Source: Pyropia yezoensis (lineage: Eukaryota > Rhodophyta > Bangiophyceae > Bangiales > Bangiaceae). Taken from it: a DNA stretch of 64,000 nt. A program made the position numbers and the translations under genes. This document shows, piece after piece, positions 49,376 to 61,900 of the stretch. A model generated the notes under the pieces. That model searched no databases. It saw only the letters and a list, made by a program, of their open reading frames with translations, and was not told the DNA's origin. Each line of letters begins with the position of its first letter. The stretch's first letter is position 1. The stretch lies in NCBI GenBank assembly GCA_009829735.1, contig CM020618.1:25579122-25643121 (forward strand), given 5' to 3'.

Positions 49376-50894
49376 ATGGATACCGGCAGCGCTGCGGCGG
49401 GCTCGCCTGCTGGCGCGGGCCCTGAGGCCCACAACCGTCAAGGTGACCGAGCTGTTCAAGGTGGCCCCGCGTCAGGGCCAGATGTACCGGTGGACCAAGA
49501 GGAACCCGGGGCGGGCCAGTCGTACGCGGTCGTGGTCGGCGTGGTTCCGGAGGACTTTCGTTCTGAGACGGTTACGGCGTGGCCCCGGGAAGAGGCGCGT
49601 GGCTGGGTTACTAGTACCAGGGCCCATGGAATCCTTCGTGCCGTGGACGGAAGCTGTCCGGGAAACTCGTTTCGTAAGCAGATGGCTGTGCTGCCGGAAG
49701 CTCGGATCCCTGTCCTGGCAGACCTGTTTCCAAGCGATCACGGTGGTGCGGCACGCGGACGAGGTCGGGTACGTCGAACGGTTCAAGACGGCCCGTACGG
49801 AACTATCTCAAGGAACCCTACCTGCCGCGCCTTCGACTTGTTACCTGCTCGGGGCCCCTTCGTACCTGATCTTTTCCGGGTTCCAAGTGCCTCAGGCTAG
49901 CCTGGTGTTTAGTCGGCACCATCGTGACAAGTCTCGGTTCCTGGTGGGGTGGCACCAACAGGAGTTTCCAAGCTGTTCGGCGGCTACCCGCGGGCTCCAC
50001 TACGTTCGGGTCCCCCACTGGTTCGAGAACGTTGAACTACCGTTTGGGGCCCTTGTGGAACAGCCGGCGGTTCAGTGTTACTTCCCAGAACTTCTTCGTT
50101 CGTCGGACGCATTCGCTTGGTACGTGCTTCGAACGGAATGGGCTGCCAACTGTGCCGTGTACCTGCTCGAGTTTGCCCGGCGGGAGGGTTACCTGTGTCT
50201 CTTTCCTCGGCCCCTTCGTACCAGGATCCAGCGTGTCGCTACCCGTTCTATTTGCCAGGGTCCCGGTGGCGTGGACGAGGCGGCAGTGCGGGACCTTGAC
50301 GCTCTTCTGGCCCTTACTGATCAAGTGGTTTCCGTGGCGGGGCTCCGTGCGCGTCTCCTTGCTTCTGGGAAACGTCGTAAGGACCGCGGCTCCTTCGTTC
50401 GAGTTCGTCTCGAGAGTCGGGACGGGGTATGGGCGGCGCTGGTAGACGAGGACCTGGCCCCGTTGGACCTGCCGTACTCCCCGGACGTACTGGAAGGGTG
50501 CGAGATCCTCGGGACCCAAGACGAGAACGCTGATCAGTCGGACGAGGTGGTTCCCACGGGGCCTTTTGGGGGTCCGGGCGCTCGGTCGTCGGGGTCAGCT
50601 GGTCATCGTTCGGACCCTCCCGGGGGTCGTACCGTGTACGTGGCCAACCTCCTCGACCATGGGGATGTGCCTGATACGGAACTTATGGATCTGGAGGGCA
50701 ACCTGACTACCACGGCGGTTCTTGGGCTACGCAGCTTCTATGGGAGCCCCGCGGACGTCCTTGCCAACGCTCACGTCGGACCCCAGTTGTCGGCTTCCCT
50801 CCACGCAATGGTGAACCTTGGGGCCCGTGTTGCCGAGTGGACCCGAGCTCAAGGGGGGTCCAGTAACCCAGACTACAAAAGGCTACTGAACTAG
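49376..50894 (+). pseudogene. Antisense accessory ORF of chromovirus E5 (aORF), frameshifted
   Basis: The likely start is the ATG at 49376 (MDTGSAAAGSPAGAGPEAHN). This frame gives protein-like sequence (VVVGVVPEDFRSETVTAWP) to about 49770. A second frame then carries the conserved domain to the stop at 50894, so a one-base shift lies between them. Domain motifs are APSYLIFSG, RHHRD, EFPSCSAATRG, VPHWFENVELPFG, CYFPELL, FARREGYLCLFP and LDALLALTDQVV. These align in order and spacing with E3 and E1. The C-terminal part includes FVRVRLESRDGVW and ends DYKRLLN. Function is unknown. Confidence 0.7.
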
Positions 50895-51341
50895 GTTGAC
50901 CGTAACGGGATCCGGGGGGACCTGGGTACCGAGTTGGGTAACGCCGAGGCGGCCGCGCGTCGTGCCTGCACGGGGACCCAGGAAGGTTCTCGGGTACGTG
51001 GCCGAGACGACATGGACGAGGAAGCGTCTTCTCGTCCCGATAGTCGTTTCCGTGGGACTAGGTTAGCGAGGGTGCCCGGGTTTCATCGGTGCGTTCCAGT
51101 GTTGTCCTTATGACTTGTTGCCTTGAGGGTCATAAATTTTTCTCTGCTTCTCCCCATCCTCTTTGTAGCCACGTCCCATTTCCATAGCCTCCCCTCACAT
51201 AGTCTCTGTACTGAGTGAAAGAGAGGGAGGCGTCGGGGGAAGAGAGCTGAACCAAGGCCCACAGAGAAAACAGGATTCCAAGTAGCCCTCCTTTTAAAGA
51301 CAACTTATATATTCCTTGCCATATACGTGTTGACTGGGGTT
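50895..51341. other. Spacer between convergent aORF and pol of E5
   Basis: T-rich and purine-rich stretches lie between the two 3' ends. No protein is supported. It has no visible sequence match to the corresponding spacer of E1. Confidence 0.5.
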
Positions 51342-53504
51342 CTATGTCGAACCGGTAACCTTCCCATGCACAAGGGTCCCTTGAGTTATACTAAGCCCCG
51401 AGTGAGGGAAGGATCCGCTGACCAGGTCCAGGGTGTGGGGGGGTCCCAACTTAGCAACGGGGCCACATATCCGCACCCGGTCCAAGGTTCCAGGGCCACA
51501 CAGCATAGATAGCCTTGAAGGGTTCCAGTAGTACGATGGCCTCCTCCTCCCGCAGTGGAGGTTCGGTTCCAACGCGTTCACAGTACTGGAAAACCTTGGC
51601 CCTGTCGAACTTGTGGAATGGTTCCCATGTATCCTCGGACTGGGCGTAACCCCACCAGCGAACCAAGAGCCATAGGTTTCCTTTCTGGTCCCTGTCGTGC
51701 CCCAAGAATCGTTCCCAAGCAAAAGGGGTACCAGAGTCCTCATGGTCCAGGGGTACAACTGGTTCTTGCGGACCATGCAACTGGACGTAGAGTCTGTCTG
51801 GCCAGAGGGTGTGGGTGCATGGGCCACATGGTCACTACTAACCCGGTCACGGATCCCTTCAACCAGTACCGTGAACGTGTGTCCATCTCGGTCCACGATC
51901 CGATAGGGACCCTTGACCCTTTGGTCCAGATTCTTCCGACTGTCGTCGTTGGTATCCATGTGCACCCAGTCTCCCATGCGAAGGGTCTCGTTCACAGGCG
52001 TAACCCGTTTATCGTAACCCCTCTTGTACCGGCGCTTGGCCAGGTCAACGTTCTTGCGTAGCGTGAAAGCTAGGTTCTTCAGGTGGGCCCGTCTCATCTC
52101 ACGTACCTGGCGTGCATTGCCACTGAACTCCTTGGGATACGGGGACCCTGGGAGCCGGTCCAGTGCAAAGGTACGCACGCGTTCAGGGATTACAAACTCA
52201 AACGGGGCCACATCGGTACTCTGTTGCGGTCTTGTGTTGTACGCCACGGTAAGGACGGAAACCAATTCCTCCCACTGGTCCTCATGGTCCTCGATGTATG
52301 TACGTAGCTGGACCACGATAGTACGGTTAAAGCGTTCCACTTGTCCCTGGGTCTGCGGATGGTACGTGGTAGACGTTACGTGTTTGATCCAAAGCATACT
52401 GCAGACGCCACGGAAGTGCGTGGACGCCAGCAGGGGCCCGTTGTCAGTCAGTAACGTTTCCGGGGGCCCGTAAGAAGCGACCCATGTATCCAAAAAGGCC
52501 GAGGCCACCACTCCTGCGTCCTGACTGCTAATGGGTACCACTTTGGTCAGCTTGGTAAACCTGTCCACAATAACCAAAAGGTACTTGTTCCCGTTCACTG
52601 TCTCGGGCAAGGGTCCCAACAGGTCAAGGCCTACGTCCTTAAAGGGATCCGAAGCAGGGAACAACTTCAACAAATTGGTGCGTCGCCTTCCTTGAGCCCT
52701 GCCCTTGGAACAAGCAGTACAGTTCGTAACAAAGGCGTGCACGTCGGCCACCATAGTTTCCAAGTAGAACATTCGTCTCATAGAGGTATACATATTATTG
52801 ATCCCTGGGTGTCCCGCGTGGCCTGGTTCATGTTCCAGGGTCAGTACCTCCTGCTGTAGTTCGTTGGGGACCACAATCTGAACGGCTCGGTCCAGAGAAG
52901 CAAGTCGTACAAGTAACCCTTCACGTGTATCTCCGTACCGCGAGTTATCGTTCCGGTTCATCTCTTCCTGAAATTCCATACAAAGCTTATCGTTTCCCTG
53001 AGCCTTGAGGATCCTGTCAACCGACAGCGGTGGGTACCTCTTATGTGTCTTGAAGTTCGGACGGACCCATCAGGTAACAAAGTTTGCCATGGTTAACAGG
53101 GACGGTATCTCCTCAGGTATAGGTCCTCGATCGTGTCCCGTAGTTTCTAGCCTTGACATGAAGTCTGCAGCATGGTGGTGTTGACCAGGACGGGACTCAA
53201 CGGTATAATGGTACTCAGCTAACCGGAGTCGCCAACGAGCCAAACGTCCATGGGCTCCGTCCATGTGTAACATCCACTTTAAAGCGGTGTGGTCCGTGCG
53301 TACAACGAAGCGTGTACCCTCTAGGTACGGTCGTAACAAAAAGAGAGCCCAGACGACGGCAAGACACTCGCGTTCCGTGGTACTATAGCTCCGTTCCGCT
53401 TGTGTCAGGACCCTGCTCCAGTAACCCACGGGCTTGCACGCCCCGTCCTCTTGTTCCTGCAGCAAAACGCAACCAATTTGGGCAGCGCTCGCGTCGGTAT
53501 CCAC
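51342..53504 (-). pseudogene. pol: E5 pol, RNase H and integrase part
   Basis: RNase H begins at 53504 with MDTDASAAQIGC, followed by YSTTERECLAVVWA and FVVRTDHTALKW. An in-frame TGA at 53070-53072 separates it from integrase, which continues in the same frame. Integrase shows an HHCC finger (EHEPGHAGH to CTACSK) and the D-D-E residues in VGLDLLGPLP, LTDNGPLL and QGQVERFN. After about 51790 the frame is shifted and the true continuation is the chromodomain in another frame. Confidence 0.85.
51451..51780 (-). pseudogene. E5 pol C-terminal chromodomain, in shifted frame
   Basis: The frame encodes WERFLGHDRDQKGN then LLVRWWGYAQSEDTWEP and FDRAKVFQYCERVG, the pattern of a chromovirus chromodomain. 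It overlaps the integrase frame and is reached by a frameshift near 51790, so the element's pol is broken here. Confidence 0.75.
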
Positions 53505-53551
53505 AATAAACTGACCCGGGCGTCGCGGAAGCGCCAGGATCGGGGTGTGGG

Positions 53552-55438
53552 TTAGACGGTACTTGATTTTCTCGAGAGCGTCCGTCTGAGCAAGAGTGAA
53601 AGGAGGCAGAGGGTCGGGTACTTTGTACTGGTCATGGCCAACAGAGGGCGGGCCACCTGAGCATAGTTCTTAACAAAGCGACGGTAAACGTTACACAATC
53701 CAAGGAAACGGTGTCGGTCCTTTTTGGATCTCGGTGTCTTGGCTTCCCGTAGCCCAGCTAGGTTCTTCTCGTTCACGCGGAGCTGGCCCTTGCCGACGAT
53801 ACGGCCAAGGTACTCCACTTCGTCATGGAACAAAAGGCATTTGCTGGCCTTAAGGAAGACACCGGCCTTAGCGAGTAGCCCAAAGATCTCCTCGAAGTGT
53901 TCCAGGTGCTCCGTAGGGTTCTTAGAGAAAACAATAATGTCGTCCAGGTACACGAGGCACGTCTTCCATTTAGCCCCGGACAGGATCATGTCTATGGCCC
54001 TTTGAAACGTAGCCGGAGCGTTCGTGAGACCAACGGGGAGCCTTATGTACCGGAAGGTTCCTTCGTGACACGTGAGCGTTGTCTTATCCTGGTCTTCGGC
54101 AGCAACAGGGATCTGCCAGTGACCACAATTCGCGTCTAACATCGAAAACACGGTTGCCTCTCCCAGAAAGTCGATACAGTCGTCCATCCTCAAGAACGGG
54201 TACGTGTCCTTAAGCGTCACATTGTTCAGTCTGCGGTAGTCAACACAGAACCGCGGGGTACCATCGGGCTTCGGGACCAAGACAACCGGGAACGACCACT
54301 CGGCCTGAGATGGTTCAATGACCCCGAGCTTGGTCTGCTTTTTCACTTGTTCCTTGATAAGGTCCCGATGATGGAGCCCAGCACGGTACAGTTGGGAACG
54401 AATAGGCTTGGCCCCGTCCTTCAAAGTGATCCGGTGAGGTGTCACGTCAATACGTCCCAGTTGTCCGTCCCACAGACCCTTGTAGCGTTCCCAAAGTTCA
54501 TGTACAGCCTGGTGTAGTTCAGGCGGGATCAGCTCGCACGCTACCTCGGGCACCTGGACCGGGGTTCCGTCTGACGTCTTGCCCGTCGTATCCGGCTCGG
54601 GGAACGTGGTTCCATCGGATCCCTCAGGGGTCTCGCCTCCCGGTGGCGTCGCTTGGCCCGACGAGATCCATTGCTCGGTCCCCAGCGTAACAATAGGGTC
54701 GGCCCCCTCACTAGGGGCCGGCAAGTAATCAGTGGGGACCTCATGCACGGGTCCGTCGTACGGGATAGCGACGCCAATGGAAACGATCTTGGGCAAGTTG
54801 ACCGCCCGGTTCGAGATGTTCATGATGTGGATCCGGAAGTCCCGACGGGTCCGTACGTTAACCAGGGCGTTATGCAGACGGAGCCCTTTCTTAGCCATCT
54901 TGTGCGGCCGTTCATAAAGTAAGCAACCTCCATTCGTTCCGCACTTGACGTAGACCGCTTGGAGGGATTGGGGTGCCAAAGTTACAACTTTAGAGAGGTA
55001 CAGGGCAGAAAGATCTTGGCGTACGGGGTTACCCTTCACAGGAAAAGCGTTCTGGGTCATTCCGTCCCACGTTCTCTGGGCGTACGTCAGGAAACCTAGG
55101 TTCCTAAGCACAGACCCGGTTCCAGGGTAGATCGCCTTAACATGTTCCTTCTGAAAGTCCATCCCGAGGATCAACGGTACCGAGAGGGCCCTGACCACGC
55201 GGAACTCGAACTCCATCGGCTTCCCGTTCACTATGACCGATAGTTCTACGATTGCACGGGCCCCTAACAACTGACCCGAGGCGTCACAGACATGCGTCGA
55301 CATGGGAGCCCTTGACGCCAGTCGTCGCCACCCGTCAGGGAGGATGTCCTCGCGTACCACGCTTGGCCCAGCACCAATGTCCAGGATGGCAGTGGTGTCC
55401 TTCGGTTCCTCCTTGCCCAGTCGAATCAAAGAGTTCAA
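53552..55438 (-). pseudogene. pol: E5 pol, protease and reverse transcriptase part
   Basis: This 628-residue frame lacks an ATG. A TGA at 55448-55450 lies just upstream in the same frame, preceded by pol-like residues. The protease active site reads LDIGAG, where the other families have LDTGAG or LDTGSG, so the catalytic triad residue Thr is replaced by Ile. RT is well kept: RFCVDYRRLNNVT, FSMLDANCGHWQIP and YLDDIIVFS. The frame is lost near 53640 and resumes in RNase H. The element is presumed inactive. Confidence 0.85.
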
Positions 55439-55698
55439 AGCAAAGTTTCACTTACGCAGTACAAGCAAGGTACCCTTGAACCCATAGGGCTTCTTCATCC
55501 TCATCCGACGCCGGAGCCCAGACTTTGATCGTCCTGCCAGAGAGTGAAAACAGGATCAAGGGGTGGTCAAAGCAATAGAAGACTCAGAGCGTACAGTTGT
55601 ATCGGGGACCTTCAAGATCTTGGAGAGCCCCAACGCAGTTGCAAACGAGCAGGTACTATCCCGATGATGGGGAGGGGACCGTCTTGATCCGCCCCCCG

Positions 55699-56007
55699 TT
55701 ACTTTTTTACCGAGGGTCCCGGCTCCTGGGAACCGTCGTTCACATGGTACCCTTGGTCCGCCTCGTCATCCGAGAGGTTTATCCCTTCACAAAGGGCCTG
55801 AACCATAGCAACCCGGATCTGACGATGGAATTGGCGGTCCGCGTTCGGCTTAACATCGGTACTCTGACTCCGTCCACGAGTGGCCGCAAGGATCGAGTCC
55901 CGGGCCTGGAGAACCGCTTTCCGTTGGACCTCAGACAACACGGAACATTGATGAGCCATGTGACCCGGTTCCCAACAGAGATAACAACGGTACGGTCGCC
56001 GACTGTC
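55699..56007 (-). pseudogene. gag: E5 gag 3' fragment with zinc knuckle, cut by E4
   Basis: The frame is open from 56007 to the stop at 55699. It starts DSRRPYRCYLCWEPGHMAHQC, a CX2CX4HX4C zinc knuckle, and continues into a charged C-terminus (LSDDEADQGYHVND). Its upstream end coincides exactly with the left edge of the E4 LTR, showing a nested insertion. Confidence 0.8.
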
Positions 56008-56370
56008 TGTAGCAATATGGTTGTCCGTATTGTGACCCTAATATTAGGGGGGCTACTTCTAATCCTTAACTTCCAATTTGAGAGTCCGAGCTGGTCACGG
56101 TATCTATAAGTTACGTATGACCAGAGGGACTTGCATCTTGGGGTGGAGGGTAGTTAGTAGTGTCTCCGAGGGTTTATAACGAGGGGGCCGGTGGCGAATC
56201 CACCGCCGGCCAAGGTAGAACAACAAACCCCTCCCATTTGGGCTCCCATCTTGGTCCCGTGGCTTGCGCTCCAAGGACAGCAACCTTGGCCTCCCGGTGA
56301 CGTTGGTGCCGATCCCCCTTGGTGAGTGTTCCCTGAGAGTGGACGTGCGACGGATTCCTATTGTGCTACA
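56008..56370 (+). repeat. LTR 4 (5' LTR of E4)
   Basis: This 363-bp LTR starts TGTAGCA, ends TGCTACA and is followed after one base by the primer binding site. The bases before it are CTGTC (56003-56007), of which the last four or five should reappear after the 3' LTR outside the window. Confidence 0.93.
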
Positions 56371-56371
56371 T

Positions 56372-56390
56372 TGGTGGAGCAGCAGGGGAC
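56372..56390 (+). other. Primer binding site of E4
   Basis: TGGTGGAGCAGCAGGGGAC lies one base after the 5' LTR. It is identical to the sites of E1 and E3. Confidence 0.8.
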
Positions 56391-56594
56391 GGGTTTCCGT
56401 CACCCTTGTGGTGACGCCGTCTTCGGCCCTGGCACACGGATAGGGATCCGGTCCTTTTCTTGTACTCGTGGTGTTGCGACCTGATCGATTGTGTTGAGTT
56501 TTTACCTTTGACTGTGATCTACTGTACTCTCCCCAATCTACCCCCTCGCTCTCTTGTTCGTGGTGATTGATACGTCGGTTGACTGATTGTGACC

Positions 56595-58928
56595 ATGTCT
56601 ACCCAAGAGACGGGGAACGTTCAAGATGACGGATCGGCGTCGACGCCGACTCCGGAGGTGACTACGGGAACCGGGATCGGGAACCCGATCGATAACATTG
56701 AGACGCCAATGCTTTCCGGTGCCGGATCGACGTTTGGCACGGCTCGGACGGCAGGAGGCGGGGGCCCGCCTCAACTGTCGTCGACCGACCTCACTCCGCC
56801 GCCTCCTTCACCAGGGGATTCCCTGATGGCATCATTGGCCCGCATCGAGGCCCGGTTTTCCGCGCTCGACGCCCGTCAAGATCGGACGGAGGACGCAATG
56901 GCAGTGTTGATGTCAACACGGCACACGACGGGACCCCGTCGTGTTCCTCCCACACCGGTACGGTTCGAACCGGCCGGACTACTTTCGGAGTCCACCAGGG
57001 TCAATCCCGGGGTTGCTACTCCTGGACAACCCCCGGACACAAGGGGGTATGGGTCCGACTCGTCGGCAGAGTTGGAACGGAGTCACACGGAGCGATACGC
57101 TCGGAGCACCCGAAGCGGACTCCGCGGACACGACCCGGCGGATACGTACGCCGGGGGAGAGTCGGTTATTGGGGGAGGGGGTACCCTCTCGCAGTACCCC
57201 CACGACGAAGGAGGCCCGGCAACTCGGGTTCCCGAGGTGCCGACGCCTGAAGTACCATCTTCAGTGGTGGAAGCTATGACCGCGCAGGTAACTGCGAGCC
57301 TACTGAAGCGGATGGAGTCCGATGAGTTCGCTCATCAACTGGCTAAGCGACTGGATATCCAGGACGCTGACACGGAGATCGTCAACGAGGTCTTCCGGTC
57401 GGTTCTTACTCCGGAACGTTATCGTTTGGAGGACCGCTCTACCACCGTATCGGAATCGATGCGTAATACGTCGCATCGGGCGATCCGCTCTATGCAGACC
57501 CTTATGAAGGGAGTCCCTATGTTCGGGGGGCCGAACGGACGCCCGTTGGCAGTCATCGGCTTCTTGACTAGCTTCAAGGCAGCCGCAGACAAGGCGCTCG
57601 TTAACGAGGGGCTGGCCCTGGAGATCCTCCCGTTCTTTGTTGATGAACGGGTGCGAGGCATTCTTCGCCAGGCATCCCCGATGCCGGGAATGAGGGTCGC
57701 GGCCACCCCCATGGATTACCGTGGGATATTGAAGGAGCTGCTGAGCAGCTACCTCAGTGAGGACAAGTGCGAGGACCACTATCGGGCCCTTCGCACTGCC
57801 ACCGCCCAGTCCTGGGAGGATGAGGAGATGTTTGGACGCCGGATCCAAGAGCTCGACTACGAGCTGGGGAAGCTCCTCGGAGAAGGGGAGCTACGGGCCA
57901 TCCTGTTCGCAGGAGTACCCAACTACGTGCGGATATCCGCACGGGGCGCCAACATGGCACGGACGAACTTCAGTCGACTGATGCATATGTGCAAGTCCCT
58001 AGGGGACGCCTACCGGGTTCTACACCCGGAGTGTGCCTTGGCCCCGAAGCCCAAGGGTGGGGGAGGCAAGCCCAGTCTTACCCCGGTACCGAGGCAAGAG
58101 AAGGTGGAACGTAAGGCCGCACCAGTACTGGTGGCGACCGAACATACCCCTATTGGTGAGGGTGACCCTCTAGTCGACCAACAGGGCCACCTGTTGCTAC
58201 CGGCGACGCCGGTGATTGATGAACATGGTACGGTAGCGTACATCGCCCCGGCTGGAACCCAGTTCCAGGTCAACGAAGGAACGGGACGGCGCGTCCCGTA
58301 TGTGCGGACTACGGGGTACTCCCCGGTGACGGGTAACCCTCACCAACCCTTGCCAACATGGGCGGTGCGCACGGAGGCACCCCCGCAGATTGCGGGCCGA
58401 CCCAACCGGTTGGGGGAGTCCATGTTCCGGTTGACCCAAGGACCCAAGGCCTACCAGGGAGCAGGCACTCGGGCGCCCGAGGGAGGCAACCGTAGCTACG
58501 GGGCTACCCCGATGCGACCTCAAGGGGGGACCGGCACGTCCGGATGTATGTTGTGTGGGGATCCCCAGCACTGGGTGTCTTCCTGCCCACTCATCCCCGA
58601 GGAGTCTCGGCGGGCAGCGGCGCAACGCAAGGCATCCACCGGGGGGTATCCCCCCGAGCACCCGGACCCGCACCGGGTAGGCAGCCAGCTCCAGGTGGAG
58701 TACTGGCCGTCGAGGGGGCACCTCCTCAGCCGGATGTCCCGGCGGACAGCACCCTACCAAGGGCGGGAAACGAGTAAGAGGAAGGATGACCGGGGGGCGC
58801 TGGGGTCACCCAAGCAAGCCACCCCGGAGTACCGCGGGGAAAGCCCCACGGAGAGCGCGGTTGAGCCGACGCCGCATCAACCCCCGGGTACACCTTCCGG
58901 CCCCGACGACACGGCGTCAGGGGATTGA
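56595..58928 (+). CDS. gag: Full-length Gag of chromovirus E4
   Basis: This 777-aa protein starts at the ATG at 56595 (MSTQETGNVQDDG). The N-terminal third is Pro/Ser-rich. The central capsid-like region includes KGVPMFGGPNGRPLAVIGFL and EDEEMFGRRIQELDYELG, typical of retrotransposon Gag helices. A zinc knuckle CMLCGDPQHWVSSC lies near residue 650. Compared with E1 the sequence lacks one base near 58650, so the last 90 or so residues are read in another frame and the ORF runs 143 nt into pol instead of stopping at TAA just before the pol ATG. Which version is ancestral is unclear; the TAA-before-ATG arrangement looks more regular. Confidence 0.9.
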   Translation: MSTQETGNVQDDGSASTPTPEVTTGTGIGNPIDNIETPMLSGAGSTFGTARTAGGGGPPQLSSTDLTPPPPSPGDSLMASLARIEARFSALDARQDRTEDAMAVLMSTRHTTGPRRVPPTPVRFEPAGLLSESTRVNPGVATPGQPPDTRGYGSDSSAELERSHTERYARSTRSGLRGHDPADTYAGGESVIGGGGTLSQYPHDEGGPATRVPEVPTPEVPSSVVEAMTAQVTASLLKRMESDEFAHQLAKRLDIQDADTEIVNEVFRSVLTPERYRLEDRSTTVSESMRNTSHRAIRSMQTLMKGVPMFGGPNGRPLAVIGFLTSFKAAADKALVNEGLALEILPFFVDERVRGILRQASPMPGMRVAATPMDYRGILKELLSSYLSEDKCEDHYRALRTATAQSWEDEEMFGRRIQELDYELGKLLGEGELRAILFAGVPNYVRISARGANMARTNFSRLMHMCKSLGDAYRVLHPECALAPKPKGGGGKPSLTPVPRQEKVERKAAPVLVATEHTPIGEGDPLVDQQGHLLLPATPVIDEHGTVAYIAPAGTQFQVNEGTGRRVPYVRTTGYSPVTGNPHQPLPTWAVRTEAPPQIAGRPNRLGESMFRLTQGPKAYQGAGTRAPEGGNRSYGATPMRPQGGTGTSGCMLCGDPQHWVSSCPLIPEESRRAAAQRKASTGGYPPEHPDPHRVGSQLQVEYWPSRGHLLSRMSRRTAPYQGRETSKRKDDRGALGSPKQATPEYRGESPTESAVEPTPHQPPGTPSGPDDTASGD

Positions 58929-61900
58929 TGACCAACCTCCGAGGTTGGGAGGAGAGGACGGGAAGCCCCTTCACGTTGAACCAGACAAGGGCCCTGTTCA
59001 GGATGCCCGAGCTACACCGGATATCGGTGTAGGACATGTGTTGTTTACCTTGGAGAACTTCAAGGTATCAGCCACACTGGGGGTTGACCCCCAGTCGACA
59101 CGATCGTACTACCCTGTACTGGACACAGGGGCTGGACCCAACCTTATCCGGAAGGATACCCTCCCGGACAAGTGGCATCCGCGAGTCAGAGTGACTCGGG
59201 GACCCACCATCAAGGACGCGAATGGTCGACTCATTCGTACGACCGCAGCGATGTCGCTGCAGGTTACCATCGGGGATCTCACCACGGAAGTTGACTTCCT
59301 GGTATGTGAAACGCTATCGGTGCCCTGCATACTGGGGTGCACCTTCATCAACGTTCACGTTGATGCAATCCGGCCAGGCCGGAGGACCGTCGAGCTTCAA
59401 GAAGCCGACGGGACGAAGCGAGGACACACGGCTATCGTCAGGGACCTGACGCTACAAGGAAGCCACGTTAACGTGGCTGAGGTGTACGCAAGCGTCGAGC
59501 CGAAGACACTTCGGTTGGCCGAGCGAACTCGCTTTGAGCCGTTGTCAGAGACAGTCCTCCCGGTTAACTGCGACCTCGCAGGCATCTGCAGAGTCCAGTC
59601 CAACCTACGGACGTACAAGCGCCATGGGTTGACCATGGCCAACGGTCTCATAGACCTCCCAGCAGGAGGGTCGTCCCTCCTAGTGATGGCGAACTACCGC
59701 CGTAAGGCAGTCACCCTCCCGAAGGGAACTATCCTCGGGATTGCCGAACTCTACGAAGGAGATATCCTTACCCCTGATAAGGAAGGTCAAGTGGAACCAC
59801 TTGAAGTACTGGCGGTCGCCGAGACCACCGAGCGACAGCAAACCGATGACGGGAAGCCTAACCCATCGGCGGCTCCGGCGGACCTGCCGCCAAAGGACCA
59901 AGAGGCCTTGAAGGCACTGGCCGAGGCTGACCTCGACCACCTTCCCCCTTCGGTAGCCGAAGGGGTACGACGGATGCTAAGAAAGCATGACGTTATGTGG
60001 ACAGGCGGGGCCTTGGGGACCATTGGGGCAACCCAACATCGTATAGACCTGGTACCAGGCGCACGACCCGCCCGCTCACAACCGCACCGAGCGGGACCTA
60101 TGCAACGAGAGATCGTTGATGGAGAAGTGAAGAGGATGAGTGAAGCTAAGGTGATCCGACCTTCGATGTCGGAATGGGGTGCCCCAGTCGTTATTGTGCC
60201 GAAGAAGGATCAAACCCCTCGGTTTTGCATCGATTATCGACGCCTCAACTTGGTTACCAAGAAGGACTCATACCCTTTACCAAGGATGGATGAATGCATC
60301 GACTCCCTGGGGGAGGCTACGGTGTTTACCACCATCGACTGCAATGCCGGATACTGGCAGATCCCGGTGGCGGACGAGGATATCCCCAAGACGGCATTCG
60401 TCTGTCACAGTGGAGTGTACGAGTTCCTAAGGATGCCCTTCGGATTGTCCAACGCCCCCGCTACATTCCAGCGGGCTATCGACATCATACTGTCTGGGGT
60501 GAAGTGGCGTAACTGCCTAGTGTACCTCGATGACGTCATCGTCTTCTCGCGTAACATGGATGACCATGTACAACATGTTGACGAGGTACTCACCCTCTTG
60601 AGGAACGCCGGGGTAACCCTGCGTCTGAAGAAGTGCGCCTTCTTCCAACAGACGGTCGAATATCTGGGCCACCAGATAACCCCTGGTAAACTAGGGGTAC
60701 TCGAGGCCAATACCCGGGCACTCCGGGATGCCCGGTTCCCTAACACCCAGACGCAGCTCAAGAGCTTCCTGGGAATGTGCAATGTATACCGACGGTTCGT
60801 CAAGGACTTCGCTCGGATAGCTAAACCGTTAACGGTTCTTACGAGCAGTACCTTACCCAAGGTACTCCAACCCCCTTCGCCTAGCGAAGAGGAGGCATTC
60901 GAGTCGCTGAAGCGAGCCCTACTAGCCCCACCCGTCCTTGCGTTACCGCATAGACGGGGTACCTTCGTCATCGATGTCGATGCGTGTGATACACAAGTGG
61001 GATGCACCCTGTTACAGGGAGAGACGTTGATCGGTACCGATAACGTTATCCCGGACCTACGTCCGGTAGGGTACTTCAGCCGGACACTCAACCCGGCTGA
61101 GCGGAACTATAGTGCCACCGAGCGTGAATGCCTCGGAGTTATATGGGCAGTGCAACTGCTCCGTCCATACCTGGAGGGCTCCAGGTTCATCGTGAGGTCC
61201 GACCACGAACCCCTACGATGGCTCCTCAACCTTGGTGACAAGGATTCCGATAGCCATTGGAAGCTAGCCCGATGGAGGCTGAAGATGGCCGAGCACGACT
61301 ACCGCACGGTGTATAAGGCTGGGTCAACCCACCACCTCGGAGACGCGCTGTCTCGACTCGACACCCCGAGCGGGGATACCCGCCCGGTGGACGAGGACAT
61401 CCCGGTAGTACCGGTGTGCATGGTGGGTAATGCTACCCAGGGTATGGCTGACCATACCATGGCACACCTTGCGTGCCCATTGACCCTCGCGGACTTCCGC
61501 GAGGCACAGGCCAACGACGATGACTGTAGACGTCATCGTGCTAACCTCCTGGCCGGTACGGCCGGCATCTTCTCCGAGAACGAAGACGGACTCATATACC
61601 GGCGGGCACCCGCCGATGGACGACATCAAGTCGTGGTTCCCGTGTCCTTACGGCAAGCCGTCATGGAACGAGAACATGAGAACCCTACAGCCGGACACCC
61701 GGGGGGTTCACGTATGTTCGCAGCAATGCGAAGGTTCTTCTACTGGCCAGCAATGGCCGTCGACGTGGTCGACCACGTAAGGGGATGCCACCCCTGTGCG
61801 CGTAACCGCATGAGTCTACATAGGCAGGCGTCTGCCATGAAGCTATTCCCACCCGATGGGCCCAACGAGCAAGTCGCTATCGACATACTCGGGCCACTTC

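Larger units (their letters stand above)
49376..56007 (-). mobile_element. Chromovirus E5, third family, decayed and interrupted
   Basis: The minus-strand order is gag fragment, protease-RT, RNase H-integrase, chromodomain, then a convergent antisense ORF. Frameshifts and stops are spread through pol. The 5' part of gag and the 5' LTR are cut off at 56007 by insertion of E4, so the rest should lie beyond E4 outside the window. The 3' LTR was not identified. Confidence 0.8.
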
